Below, piece by piece: positions 17,700 through 25,590 of a stretch of 64,000 bases of DNA. This DNA is from an uncultured Cyclobacteriaceae bacterium (GTDB lineage: Bacteria; Bacteroidota; Bacteroidia; Cytophagales; Cyclobacteriaceae): the NCBI GenBank assembly GCA_937146645.1, contig CAKZRQ010000016.1, forward strand, positions 1 through 64,000. The letters run 5' to 3'. Numbering within the stretch: position 1 is the first letter of the stretch; every line of letters starts with the position of its first letter. A program made the translations under genes and the position numbers. Under the pieces are notes generated by a model that saw only the letters and a program-made list of their open reading frames with translations, was not told the DNA's origin and ran no database searches.

Positions 17700-19010
17700 T
17701 TAGCTCTGAATACTCGTTCTAGTGAGCACCTGAAAGTTTTTAGCTTCCGTCTTTTCCAGCACCACCCTATAAATGGTTTGATTGACTTTGGTAGGATAAA
17801 TAGCGCTGGAGGTAGGTTTTTCCGATAAAATCCCTCCATAGAAGAGCCCAATGGTAGTGGTGTCCTCTTTAATTTTGCTGTAATCTATTAATTGATCTTT
17901 TAACAATAAATCGGGCTCAGGAATAAAAATTCCATTGGCTCCAAGCAAATCAGGCATCTCTGGATCACTTGGCGGTGTTTGAATGAATTGATGCATGTGC
18001 CCATTGGAGTAAATCATTTGAGTGATGGTTTTAACAAAGGGAATTTTGGCTCCCCGGTCTCCATTTTCCCAGGAATTGGTTTCTACATGAAATTGGTTTT
18101 GACCAATTCCCCCCAATAAAACGGTGTAACATGAATTTGAATCTTTGTCAAAAATGGATGCCTTGGCACAATTGTATTGATTGGTCACTTGTTTTAAAGA
18201 GTCCACAATAACTTGGGGATTCTTTTGAGAGGGATCCAAGTAGACTGGATGGTAATACCCATTTCCATTCGGGTCAAAAACTCCACCAAGACCTGCTAAA
18301 AGGGTTTTGTCCTTTTGGTAGAGCTTAACCACATTAAGATCTCTTCTATGTAAGTTGGGGTCTTTTATTTCTTGAACTAGCTCGATCTCATCACCTTTAA
18401 GCCTGAAGACTCGAATGGCCTCGGTATAAAGACCGCTTTTCCCCGGATCGTATACCCCCTCGAAACATTGACCAAAACTAAGATAGAAGAGGTCGTCAAT
18501 TTTTACCATTTCTCCTCCGGTGACCTTCAAATGCGGGCTACATACCTTGGAGATTAAAGCTTGCGAAGGATCCCCATTAGTAGATATTTCATGAAGTAAT
18601 TTGGGTAAATCGAATGCCATCAGGGTATCAAAAGTATCATCACTCCTCTTATCCTTTGGGGATTTGGCACCATAGCCACCAACAACATAAAGAGTACTTC
18701 CTTCCTGTTCAAACTGCATATTGGAAGAAAAAAGTTGAGCCCATTCCGTACTATCAGGATCTAACTTTAATTCCAACGCATCGAATGTTTGGAGATCAAT
18801 TGCCCAGATAGATTTGTTAACCATGCTTTGGTTAAAAATGGAATGAAGCTGGTTTAATCCATGAAACCCTTCAATCCTTCCACCAAAAATGATCAGTTTA
18901 TTTTCCCAAATAGCCCATGCTCCAGACTGAATGAGAGGCATTTTTTTGGGCGTACATAGAGCTTCAAGTCTAATTTTGAAAGACGGAAAATCTAATGAAT
19001 CAGTAGTCAT
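17700..19010 (-). CDS. Kelch-like propeller protein (copy 2), no signal peptide
   Basis: This protein of about 436 residues is paralogous to the lipoprotein at 7298-8788. Shared elements are 'LIIFGGR', 'SIWAIDLQTFDAL', 'LYVVGGYG', 'KVTGGEM', 'GKSGLYTEAIRVFRL', 'NLHRRDLNV' and 'VNQTIYRVVLE'. The repeats fit a Kelch beta-propeller. I place the start at the ATG at 19010; a TTG at 19019 would add three residues. An in-frame stop about 20 bases further upstream rules out a signal peptide, so unlike copy 1 this one should be cytoplasmic. It follows the VioB-N-like gene by about 50 bases. Confidence 0.7.
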   Translation of the reverse strand: MTTDSLDFPSFKIRLEALCTPKKMPLIQSGAWAIWENKLIIFGGRIEGFHGLNQLHSIFNQSMVNKSIWAIDLQTFDALELKLDPDSTEWAQLFSSNMQFEQEGSTLYVVGGYGAKSPKDKRSDDTFDTLMAFDLPKLLHEISTNGDPSQALISKVCSPHLKVTGGEMVKIDDLFYLSFGQCFEGVYDPGKSGLYTEAIRVFRLKGDEIELVQEIKDPNLHRRDLNVVKLYQKDKTLLAGLGGVFDPNGNGYYHPVYLDPSQKNPQVIVDSLKQVTNQYNCAKASIFDKDSNSCYTVLLGGIGQNQFHVETNSWENGDRGAKIPFVKTITQMIYSNGHMHQFIQTPPSDPEMPDLLGANGIFIPEPDLLLKDQLIDYSKIKEDTTTIGLFYGGILSEKPTSSAIYPTKVNQTIYRVVLEKTEAKNFQVLTRTSIQS

Positions 19011-19059
19011 GAAATTCAAGTTAAATGCAATTAAAAATTAGACATACCATCTGGTGGCA

Positions 19060-21225
19060 TCATTCAAATTGTTTGGCCCAAGCCAAAATCAACTCTCGTT
19101 GTGAACGGCTTAATTCTCGCGACCTGGGCATATACAGGATATTCTCCCACAGAGTAGGATCGGTCCTTTGCTGAACCAGTCCAGCCATGATTCCATTTTC
19201 CCAGACCTCTTTTTTGAAAGGGTGGACTTCTGCCATAATGGGATAAACCACATCATAAAGCTTGAAAATTTCCTCATAGACCACCTCGTAAGTTGGAGGG
19301 GTATATTCTGGATGAGTTGGATCCAGGTATTTGTCGTAGTTCTTATTCGGGTATACCCTTAGACAAACAAAACTCCCGGTATCCATAATGGTATAATTAG
19401 GGTCCGTAAAAGGAGGAATTACATCATTTGGATATTGCCCTTTGTAGACAAAATAGTACACCGCAGTATTCTTTAACTGCATGCTATTTGAAACAAGTGA
19501 CACGATTCCATTGTCCGCAATTCTTTGAGTAGAAATAGTGTCAGGGCCACTCAATGGATCATTGGCTGCTTCTGGAACAATATACTCAGCCACATAAATT
19601 TCTATTGGCTCTAATACCGGAATACCCTTATTGAAAATTCTGAGTCTACAGGGTTCCTTTTCCATATTAAAGGACATAAACCCATCATCAGGATTATCTC
19701 CTTCCTCACCATACAATCCCTTAGTGTCTGTCAAAATCATGTAGGTAGATTCTTTCAAAACAAGTTTTTCTGAATCACCAACCACCAGATAGACATATAT
19801 ATATTCGTTTTGAATGGTGTCAATCTGCGTGGAATCCGTCAGAATAAAATCAAAAAGACAACCTTGCCTGAATACTTTTTTCAGAGGGTTATTTGTAGGA
19901 TCTACGTCTATGGATGCAAACTCACTTGACGAATCTGGTCCTGTTCTGAAGCTTAAACTTCCTAAATCCAGAGTTTCGAAGGTGGCCTCACCTCTTTTGG
20001 CAGGTTGTACCTTATTTATAACGAAACCGGGTGTCATCATTTCAGGCCAACTATTACCCATATCCACTGAAAATATCGAAAGGCTTTCTGAAAGCTTTTT
20101 GTGGGAGGCGATGACTGGTATTAACTGAATAGGGATATCTGAACCAGTGCCTTTATTGGTAAAAATGGGATTTGTGCCAATCGCAATCAGATTTCTACCT
20201 GAAACCGCAGAGATCAAATCATCCTCATACCATGGGGAGATACTGCCAACGGTGGTACATTGGGCAGGGTTTTTTATCAAACCTTCCGGTTCATAAATAT
20301 TCGGGTCATAACGATTTTCAAAAACTTCGAAGGTGGTGAAAGTGACGAATACTCCTTTTATCGATCTCCCGTCATACCTATTCTGCGATTTAAAGAATGA
20401 TATCAGATTTTCCTGATCGGCTGTAGGGATGGATTCCAATGGAATGCTGGAGCACCATCTCGCAGATCCTGCCATAGCTGGAAGCCAATTTACTACTCTC
20501 CATGCTCCATAAATCATGGCTGAAAAGCGGAATGGTTTGCCCCTCAGTTGTACTTCCTCTGGGTTATACTTATTGAATAGGTTTACTGAGGAACAAAAAA
20601 TATTCGCATAAATACTCTGACTCGAAATGGTCTCAGTCATAATGGCTGTACTAATTCCACTATCAGGATGCGTATCTAAATTGAATGCACAATTAAGTAT
20701 GTCCGAGATTTCCTTCGTTTGCGGAGGGGTATCATCACACCAGGTAGTTACCTTACCTCCTTGGTAGGTTTGAACTCCCTTTACGGTCGTATCAAACATT
20801 TTTACACCCATGTCTCCATACATGTTCCAGTAGCCAGGAGGATTCCCTAGAATCACAGCACCTTCCACCTCGCCCAGGTCATTATCAGCAGCTTTGTAAA
20901 ATGGATAGTAGGCGTAATCGGGAGATTCTTTATCTGAACCCAATGGAGTTCTACACCATTTCCTCAAAATTGGGATAGTGTTGATTGGTTTAATTTCGAT
21001 GTACCAATACCCATTTTCTGAGTCGAAAATTACTTCTGGTTTAAGCGGGGATTTTACTTTCTCCGGGATGGAGGCTTTAGAAAAATAGAGGCGAGGCGGT
21101 AAAAATGGTTTGGACCTCCTCTGATCGTACATGGTGAGCGGGAAGTAATAAGAGTTGTTTATAGTAGGTACATCTATATCAATACTTCCACTAAAATGAA
21201 TTCTCGGAAAATCAAAAAGTCCCAT
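19060..21225 (-). CDS. Stand-alone VioB N-terminal-domain-like protein (copy 2)
   Basis: This 721-residue protein starts 'MGLFDFPRIHFSGS', which is even closer than copy 1 to the VioB/RebD-type start I recall. It has 'YWNMYGD' at residues 132-138 and 'MPRSRELS' at 699-706, and ends soon after, so the ferritin-like domain of VioB is absent. Identity with copy 1 is clear at both ends and patchy between. No signal peptide or membrane helix. It lies between the 7TMR-DISM cyclase gene (30 bases upstream) and the Kelch-like gene. No catalytic role can be assigned from the sequence. Confidence 0.63.
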   Translation of the reverse strand: MGLFDFPRIHFSGSIDIDVPTINNSYYFPLTMYDQRRSKPFLPPRLYFSKASIPEKVKSPLKPEVIFDSENGYWYIEIKPINTIPILRKWCRTPLGSDKESPDYAYYPFYKAADNDLGEVEGAVILGNPPGYWNMYGDMGVKMFDTTVKGVQTYQGGKVTTWCDDTPPQTKEISDILNCAFNLDTHPDSGISTAIMTETISSQSIYANIFCSSVNLFNKYNPEEVQLRGKPFRFSAMIYGAWRVVNWLPAMAGSARWCSSIPLESIPTADQENLISFFKSQNRYDGRSIKGVFVTFTTFEVFENRYDPNIYEPEGLIKNPAQCTTVGSISPWYEDDLISAVSGRNLIAIGTNPIFTNKGTGSDIPIQLIPVIASHKKLSESLSIFSVDMGNSWPEMMTPGFVINKVQPAKRGEATFETLDLGSLSFRTGPDSSSEFASIDVDPTNNPLKKVFRQGCLFDFILTDSTQIDTIQNEYIYVYLVVGDSEKLVLKESTYMILTDTKGLYGEEGDNPDDGFMSFNMEKEPCRLRIFNKGIPVLEPIEIYVAEYIVPEAANDPLSGPDTISTQRIADNGIVSLVSNSMQLKNTAVYYFVYKGQYPNDVIPPFTDPNYTIMDTGSFVCLRVYPNKNYDKYLDPTHPEYTPPTYEVVYEEIFKLYDVVYPIMAEVHPFKKEVWENGIMAGLVQQRTDPTLWENILYMPRSRELSRSQRELILAWAKQFE

Positions 21226-21255
21226 AGATATTAAGTGCTTCTTTTAGGTTTCTAG

Positions 21256-23199
21256 CTATTTTTTATTGACGAAATACATATCAATTCCCCCTTTATTTTT
21301 CACATCAATCTTTCCTCGGTAGGTAAATTGAAATTCGTCTTTGACGTGGTTGTAGGTCGCTTCAGAGATATTAACCTTCCCTATTTCACCCGAACTTTCC
21401 ATTCTACTGGCCAGGTTCACGGTGTCACCCCATATATCGTAAGCAAACTTTTTGATCCCTACTATTCCGGCTACTACTGACCCGGTGTGAATTCCAATCC
21501 GCATCTCAAATGGCCTTTCATTCTTTTGTAATTTCTGTTTTTTGTATTCGGCCAGAAATTCCTGTATTTCTAAAGCTGCCTTAATTACATCGGCAGCGTG
21601 GGTTTGATTAGGTTTGGGCAACCCTCCAGCAGCCATGTAAGAATCTCCGATGGTTTTAATCTTCTCTACATTATACTTCTCCATAATTTTGTCAAACTCG
21701 GAGAAATAATCATTTATCTCCTTAACCAATTCGGCAGGAGTTAAGGTCTCGGAGATAGCTGTAAAATCTTGTATATCAGCAAATAAGACTGTTACCTCTG
21801 AGATCAGTTTCGCTTTGGCCTTACCCGTATTTTTTAATTCTTCTGCAGTATCGGCAGGCAAAATATTCAAGAGCAGCTCATCACTTCTTTGGCGTTGGAG
21901 CTCAGCTTCATTTTTTTGCTTTACTACTTCCAGAGTCCTTTCACTTACTTTTTCTTCTAATTCCAGATTGACCTTTTTCTGAAGTCTTTCATTCTCCTCG
22001 AGCTGAGTAATTATTTTCTTTTGGCTTGCTTCATTTTTCTTTTTCAGGATGTTTATCTGATCAGCCAAGGCAAATGATAGGAGAAGTACCTCCGACATAT
22101 GACCGATGAAAATGGAATGGGTAGTGAAAAAATTTCCTTGGATAACTCCATTTATGGTAAGGATATAGACCGATACCAGGACCAGAAATACAGTCCATCC
22201 GATCAGATAATATTTAGCACTTTGAATTCCTCTGAGGTAGCTGATAATGGCCACCGTAATGAAATAAATGCAGGTGATCAAACTCATCATCTGAGCCAGA
22301 CCCAAACCGATAGGATAGGCGGAGGTAAGCCCCATTATAGCGATAAGGCCGTATGCAATAATGGTCCCAACACCGAAAAAGTACATGAGTTTTTGCTTCC
22401 TGGTGATTTGCAGGAAACTCATGGAGAATAAGGTGATAATGATATTGGTAATGGAGATCAGAAAGCCCAGCCTAATATTTAAAACTGGTAGGTTCGGCCA
22501 GAGGAACTGAAAGGAAAAGCCTTGTAAGCCCATGTAAAAAACAGCTGAACCAAGAATATAAAATAGATAGAATAGGTATCTCTTTTGCCTGATCGAGAAG
22601 TATACGAATAGATTGTAGAGAAACGCGAAGATTATGGTTCCGGCATATAATCCCCAGAACAGGTTGTGTTCCTGATTATTCTTCGAAAACATGGTATGCG
22701 TTGAAACCTCCATCGGCAGTAGCAGAGGAAATTTACTGTTCACCTTCAGGTAAATAGAGTTCACAGGGCCCTTGGTAACTGGAAGTTTAAATTGAAAATT
22801 CTCAGAAAGGATTTGCCTCGCGTTAAATGGGTTTAAGTATCCGCCTTCAAAAATCTTAGAGGTTTCTCCATCAGTGATGATGTAGAGTTCAATTTCCTCC
22901 AGCAAGGCATTATTAACCGTCAGGTAAATCTCATCTTCAGTTTCGCTTTGTAAATCAAACCTTATCCAGGCATTAAAACTCAAATTAGCAAGGTTTAAAA
23001 TTTGGCTTGAACTCCTGCTAAATGACCCATCCATTGCCTCCTGAACGGAAAGTGAATTGGTACTATCAATTAAGTATTCAAGTTGTGGACCCAGATTTAT
23101 TCCTTCTCCGTCATTGATTTTGACGAGGTTTTGACCTGACACCATATGAGCCAGGCCAAGAATGAAGCTGACTAGTACCGCCGACTTAATAATTTTCAT
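21256..23199 (-). CDS. 7TMR-DISM receptor adenylate cyclase
   Basis: This 647-residue membrane receptor has a signal peptide (to about residue 22), an extracytoplasmic 7TMR-DISMED2-like domain (about 30-170), seven membrane helices (about 185-385), a coiled coil and 'LLLNILP', then a class III cyclase domain. Metal aspartates are D475 ('FADIQDF') and D519; K515 and D588 select adenine; N595 and R599 complete the site. So it should make cAMP in response to an outside ligand, often a carbohydrate-like molecule in this receptor class. Its start lies inside the end of the FAD-oxidase gene (14-base overlap), pointing to coupled translation. Confidence 0.93.
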   Translation of the reverse strand: MKIIKSAVLVSFILGLAHMVSGQNLVKINDGEGINLGPQLEYLIDSTNSLSVQEAMDGSFSRSSSQILNLANLSFNAWIRFDLQSETEDEIYLTVNNALLEEIELYIITDGETSKIFEGGYLNPFNARQILSENFQFKLPVTKGPVNSIYLKVNSKFPLLLPMEVSTHTMFSKNNQEHNLFWGLYAGTIIFAFLYNLFVYFSIRQKRYLFYLFYILGSAVFYMGLQGFSFQFLWPNLPVLNIRLGFLISITNIIITLFSMSFLQITRKQKLMYFFGVGTIIAYGLIAIMGLTSAYPIGLGLAQMMSLITCIYFITVAIISYLRGIQSAKYYLIGWTVFLVLVSVYILTINGVIQGNFFTTHSIFIGHMSEVLLLSFALADQINILKKKNEASQKKIITQLEENERLQKKVNLELEEKVSERTLEVVKQKNEAELQRQRSDELLLNILPADTAEELKNTGKAKAKLISEVTVLFADIQDFTAISETLTPAELVKEINDYFSEFDKIMEKYNVEKIKTIGDSYMAAGGLPKPNQTHAADVIKAALEIQEFLAEYKKQKLQKNERPFEMRIGIHTGSVVAGIVGIKKFAYDIWGDTVNLASRMESSGEIGKVNISEATYNHVKDEFQFTYRGKIDVKNKGGIDMYFVNKK

Positions 23200-24727
23200 A
23201 TACTATTGAAGAATTATCGAATAGGATGATTTGCTCCGGATCCTCAAGGAGATCTGGTCCGATGGATTGTTGATACCAGAAGAAATTTTCCGGATCATAC
23301 TTTTTCTTAATCATTACAAGCTGGTTGTAATACTTACCCCAGTATGCAGTTCTGAAGTCCTCCTGCCCTCGATAGGGATAGTTCTGGTAAGAATGACCAT
23401 TGCTAAGGGGTTTCATGAATTCAAAAAGATCATTCACCCATTTCTCACTTGCATCCCTATCATCAGTTTCTTTGTTGAAAAAAGCTTCTGTGAAGAAATC
23501 CATGGTGACTTTTCTATGGATAAATGCTGTGGAATCCTCTGGAATTAAGCTCACATTCCCTCCATAAGCTTCCATATCAATCATTGTGTACTGGTTAGGA
23601 GCATGCTCATAGAAGTATCTCAAGATATCATACCAATTGTCATAAGTTAAGGATTTGTCTATGTAGGTGCTTCGGCTAAAAGCCATTACATCCTCAGGAA
23701 TGTCAGGCGTTCCTTCCAGGACAAGGTTATTAACCTTGGAATATTTCCCTTCATATGAATCCATGCTAAAGCCCGGAATTTCAAGAAGAGGTTTAAGAGC
23801 TTCCCAAAAGGCCTCTTCCGTTCCGATCCAGGTCGCACAAAAGAAGACTGTTTTGTTTTTATCATCATCACTGGAAATTATGGTCTCGATACCTAGTTCT
23901 GGCAATTTTCCTGGTTTCAGGTATTCTTCTTGAATAGTATGAAGGACCTTAGCAGCAGTGGTTGGCTCCGGATCAATCGGCCATCTGATTTGGACTCCAT
24001 AGATTATATCTAGAGGATGCAATCTCAATTTGGTATTTAGCAGCACTCCAAAATTCCCTCCTCTTCCACCTCGAATCGCCCAGAACAAATCTTGGTTCTG
24101 CTCTTCGTTTGCTCGGACAATTTTTCCATTGGCAAGCATTATTGTTGCTTCTACTACATTATCACACCCCATTCCAAACATTCGGGAAGTAATACTGTAT
24201 CCTCCACCCATTGAGAATCCAGATGGGCAGACTGTAGGGCAATCTCCTGTAGGTGTATGAAGGTTGTATTGTTCCATTTTAGGGTATAAATCCCCAAAAT
24301 TTGCCCCAGATTCTACCAAGGCCGTTAAGCCATCAGGATCTACATGGATAGATTTCATTTCGCTCAAATCTATGACCATACCGTCGCAGACAGAAAAGCA
24401 AGCTAAGCTATGACCACTTGAACGAATGGCGACTTGCAGACATTCAGCTTTAGCAAAATCAATACAGTCTCTTACATCCGTAAAAGAAAGAGCATATACA
24501 ATGAGCTTGGGATAGGTAGGGTATAAATCATCAAACTCCTGTCTATCCTGGTCATATCCGGGGGTCCATGGATAAACCACTCTGCCGTGCAACTTTTCCT
24601 CCAGGGAGGCAAGGGATTCTAATGAGAGGTTGTAATGTGGGGGGATTTTTTTGGAGGCTTCAGGATTCTGTAAAAAATTGACAGACTGTTTTTTGTTTAC
24701 CTGTATTGCCGTTAATCTATGACTCAT
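23186..24727 (-). CDS. FAD-linked oxidase of the berberine-bridge-enzyme type
   Basis: This 513-residue protein has an FAD_binding_4 domain ('AIRSSGHSLACFS', 'VESGANFGDLYP', 'SGFSMGGGYS') and a BBE C-terminus ('FFWYQQSIGP', typically 'NxFRxNQNI'). H106 and C163 ('TGDCPTV') are at the positions that carry bicovalent FAD in this family, so an 8alpha-histidyl, 6-S-cysteinyl FAD is likely. Relatives oxidise alkaloids, sugars or polyketides with O2. No Tat or Sec signal is visible. It is the first gene of the minus-strand run and overlaps the cyclase by 14 bases. The FAD region 'TVCPSGFSMGGGY' has Cys-Pro-Ser where 'GxGG' is usual. Confidence 0.88.
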   Translation of the reverse strand: MSHRLTAIQVNKKQSVNFLQNPEASKKIPPHYNLSLESLASLEEKLHGRVVYPWTPGYDQDRQEFDDLYPTYPKLIVYALSFTDVRDCIDFAKAECLQVAIRSSGHSLACFSVCDGMVIDLSEMKSIHVDPDGLTALVESGANFGDLYPKMEQYNLHTPTGDCPTVCPSGFSMGGGYSITSRMFGMGCDNVVEATIMLANGKIVRANEEQNQDLFWAIRGGRGGNFGVLLNTKLRLHPLDIIYGVQIRWPIDPEPTTAAKVLHTIQEEYLKPGKLPELGIETIISSDDDKNKTVFFCATWIGTEEAFWEALKPLLEIPGFSMDSYEGKYSKVNNLVLEGTPDIPEDVMAFSRSTYIDKSLTYDNWYDILRYFYEHAPNQYTMIDMEAYGGNVSLIPEDSTAFIHRKVTMDFFTEAFFNKETDDRDASEKWVNDLFEFMKPLSNGHSYQNYPYRGQEDFRTAYWGKYYNQLVMIKKKYDPENFFWYQQSIGPDLLEDPEQIILFDNSSIVYENY

Positions 24728-24949
24728 AGGATCATTGTGTTAAGTTCTAAAAATCTGGACCCTCCTCAATGTAAGAATTTAGATTAATTATTTCGGGGCA
24801 AATTCTTGAATATGTACAATTTAGGTTGCATAAAATATAGGCCTCCTAGGAATATTAATACAAAGGCTGAGTCTCTATTTTAACCTCAAATTTGGGCTTG
24901 TCAGAAATCAAAACATCTGGGAAATCCTTTCTAGCTTGGCCGCAGTTTT

Positions 24950-25381
24950 TTATTCTAGGGTTACAAAAAGCTGAGATTGAATCAACCAGGTGCCAGATTT
25001 TTTGGTCCATTGAGCGGAGTAATTTCCTTGAAAAATTACCTCATCCTTGCCGAGATAATAGCCTTTCCAAGTACCTCGTTCCCATGCAAGTAGGGTTGTC
25101 TTATTGACCGTAATCACCTCTGGGGTGCGAACCCAATACATTTCCTCACCTGTCTCCTTTTCTACATAAGCATTGAGGTCTGCTTTTCCGGAAATAAGGG
25201 TTCCAGCACCTGTGGTGATTAAAACATCCTCTGTCAGGAATTCAAGATAGCGGGCATCATCTCTGGATTTCAAAGCTTCATTTGATGCTTCTCGCTGGGC
25301 TCGGATTTCTTGCACTTCTGAGTTTTGACCAAAAGCTGAAAAAGAGATGAAAAGGAAAAGGGAAAAGAATATCTGTCTCAT
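24950..25381 (-). CDS. Secreted NTF2-like (DUF4440/SnoaL-type) protein
   Basis: The 143-residue product starts at the ATG at 25381, which gives a good signal peptide ('MRQIFFSLFLFISFSAFGQ'); a longer frame from 25411 would add ten residues in front of it and is unlikely. The mature part reads as an NTF2-like cone: 'QREASNEALKSRDDARYLEFLTEDV', 'GAGTLISGKADL', 'GNYSAQWTKKSGTWLIQSQLFV'. Such proteins bind small hydrophobic ligands or act as enzymes in many pathways, so function stays open. It stands alone: 222 bases separate it from the FAD-oxidase start and the repeat at 25439 is upstream. Confidence 0.85.
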   Translation of the reverse strand: MRQIFFSLFLFISFSAFGQNSEVQEIRAQREASNEALKSRDDARYLEFLTEDVLITTGAGTLISGKADLNAYVEKETGEEMYWVRTPEVITVNKTTLLAWERGTWKGYYLGKDEVIFQGNYSAQWTKKSGTWLIQSQLFVTLE

Positions 25382-25438
25382 AGTAGTTATAATGGCCTTA
25401 ATATAAGACAATTACCTTCAAATGATTCGTCTATACTC

Positions 25439-25529
25439 ACGTCATTCCGGTTTCCGAAATCAAATGGAGGAATTCCGGAATCTTTTGATGTCACAAACTC
25501 CCCTCCTCGGAGGGGTTAGGGGTGGGTTA
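25439..25529. repeat. Intergenic repeat (type A/B, with Cys-rich CCCCTCC hairpin)
   Basis: The left arm starts ACGTCATTCCGG and is similar over about 45 bases to the arm at 9734, with CCGG...TTCCGGAAT inside. It runs into the palindromic unit CCCCTCCTCGGAGGGG followed by AGGGGTGGG, which also occurs at 27615-27640. No closing ACGT terminus is visible, so this copy looks truncated or fused to another repeat. It fills the gap between the NTF2-like gene and the ion-channel gene on the minus strand. Confidence 0.65.
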
Positions 25530-25590
25530 GCTTAAAATTGAGACTGCTTCGCTCCCTGTCTCCGATAGGTTGGCTCGCAGTGGCGTGTAC

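Noticed and set aside
5079..24727. Claim that this is a violacein-type pigment cluster
   Set aside because: The VioB-like proteins lack the ferritin-like part, and VioA, VioC, VioD and VioE relatives are absent, so a pigment pathway is not supported.
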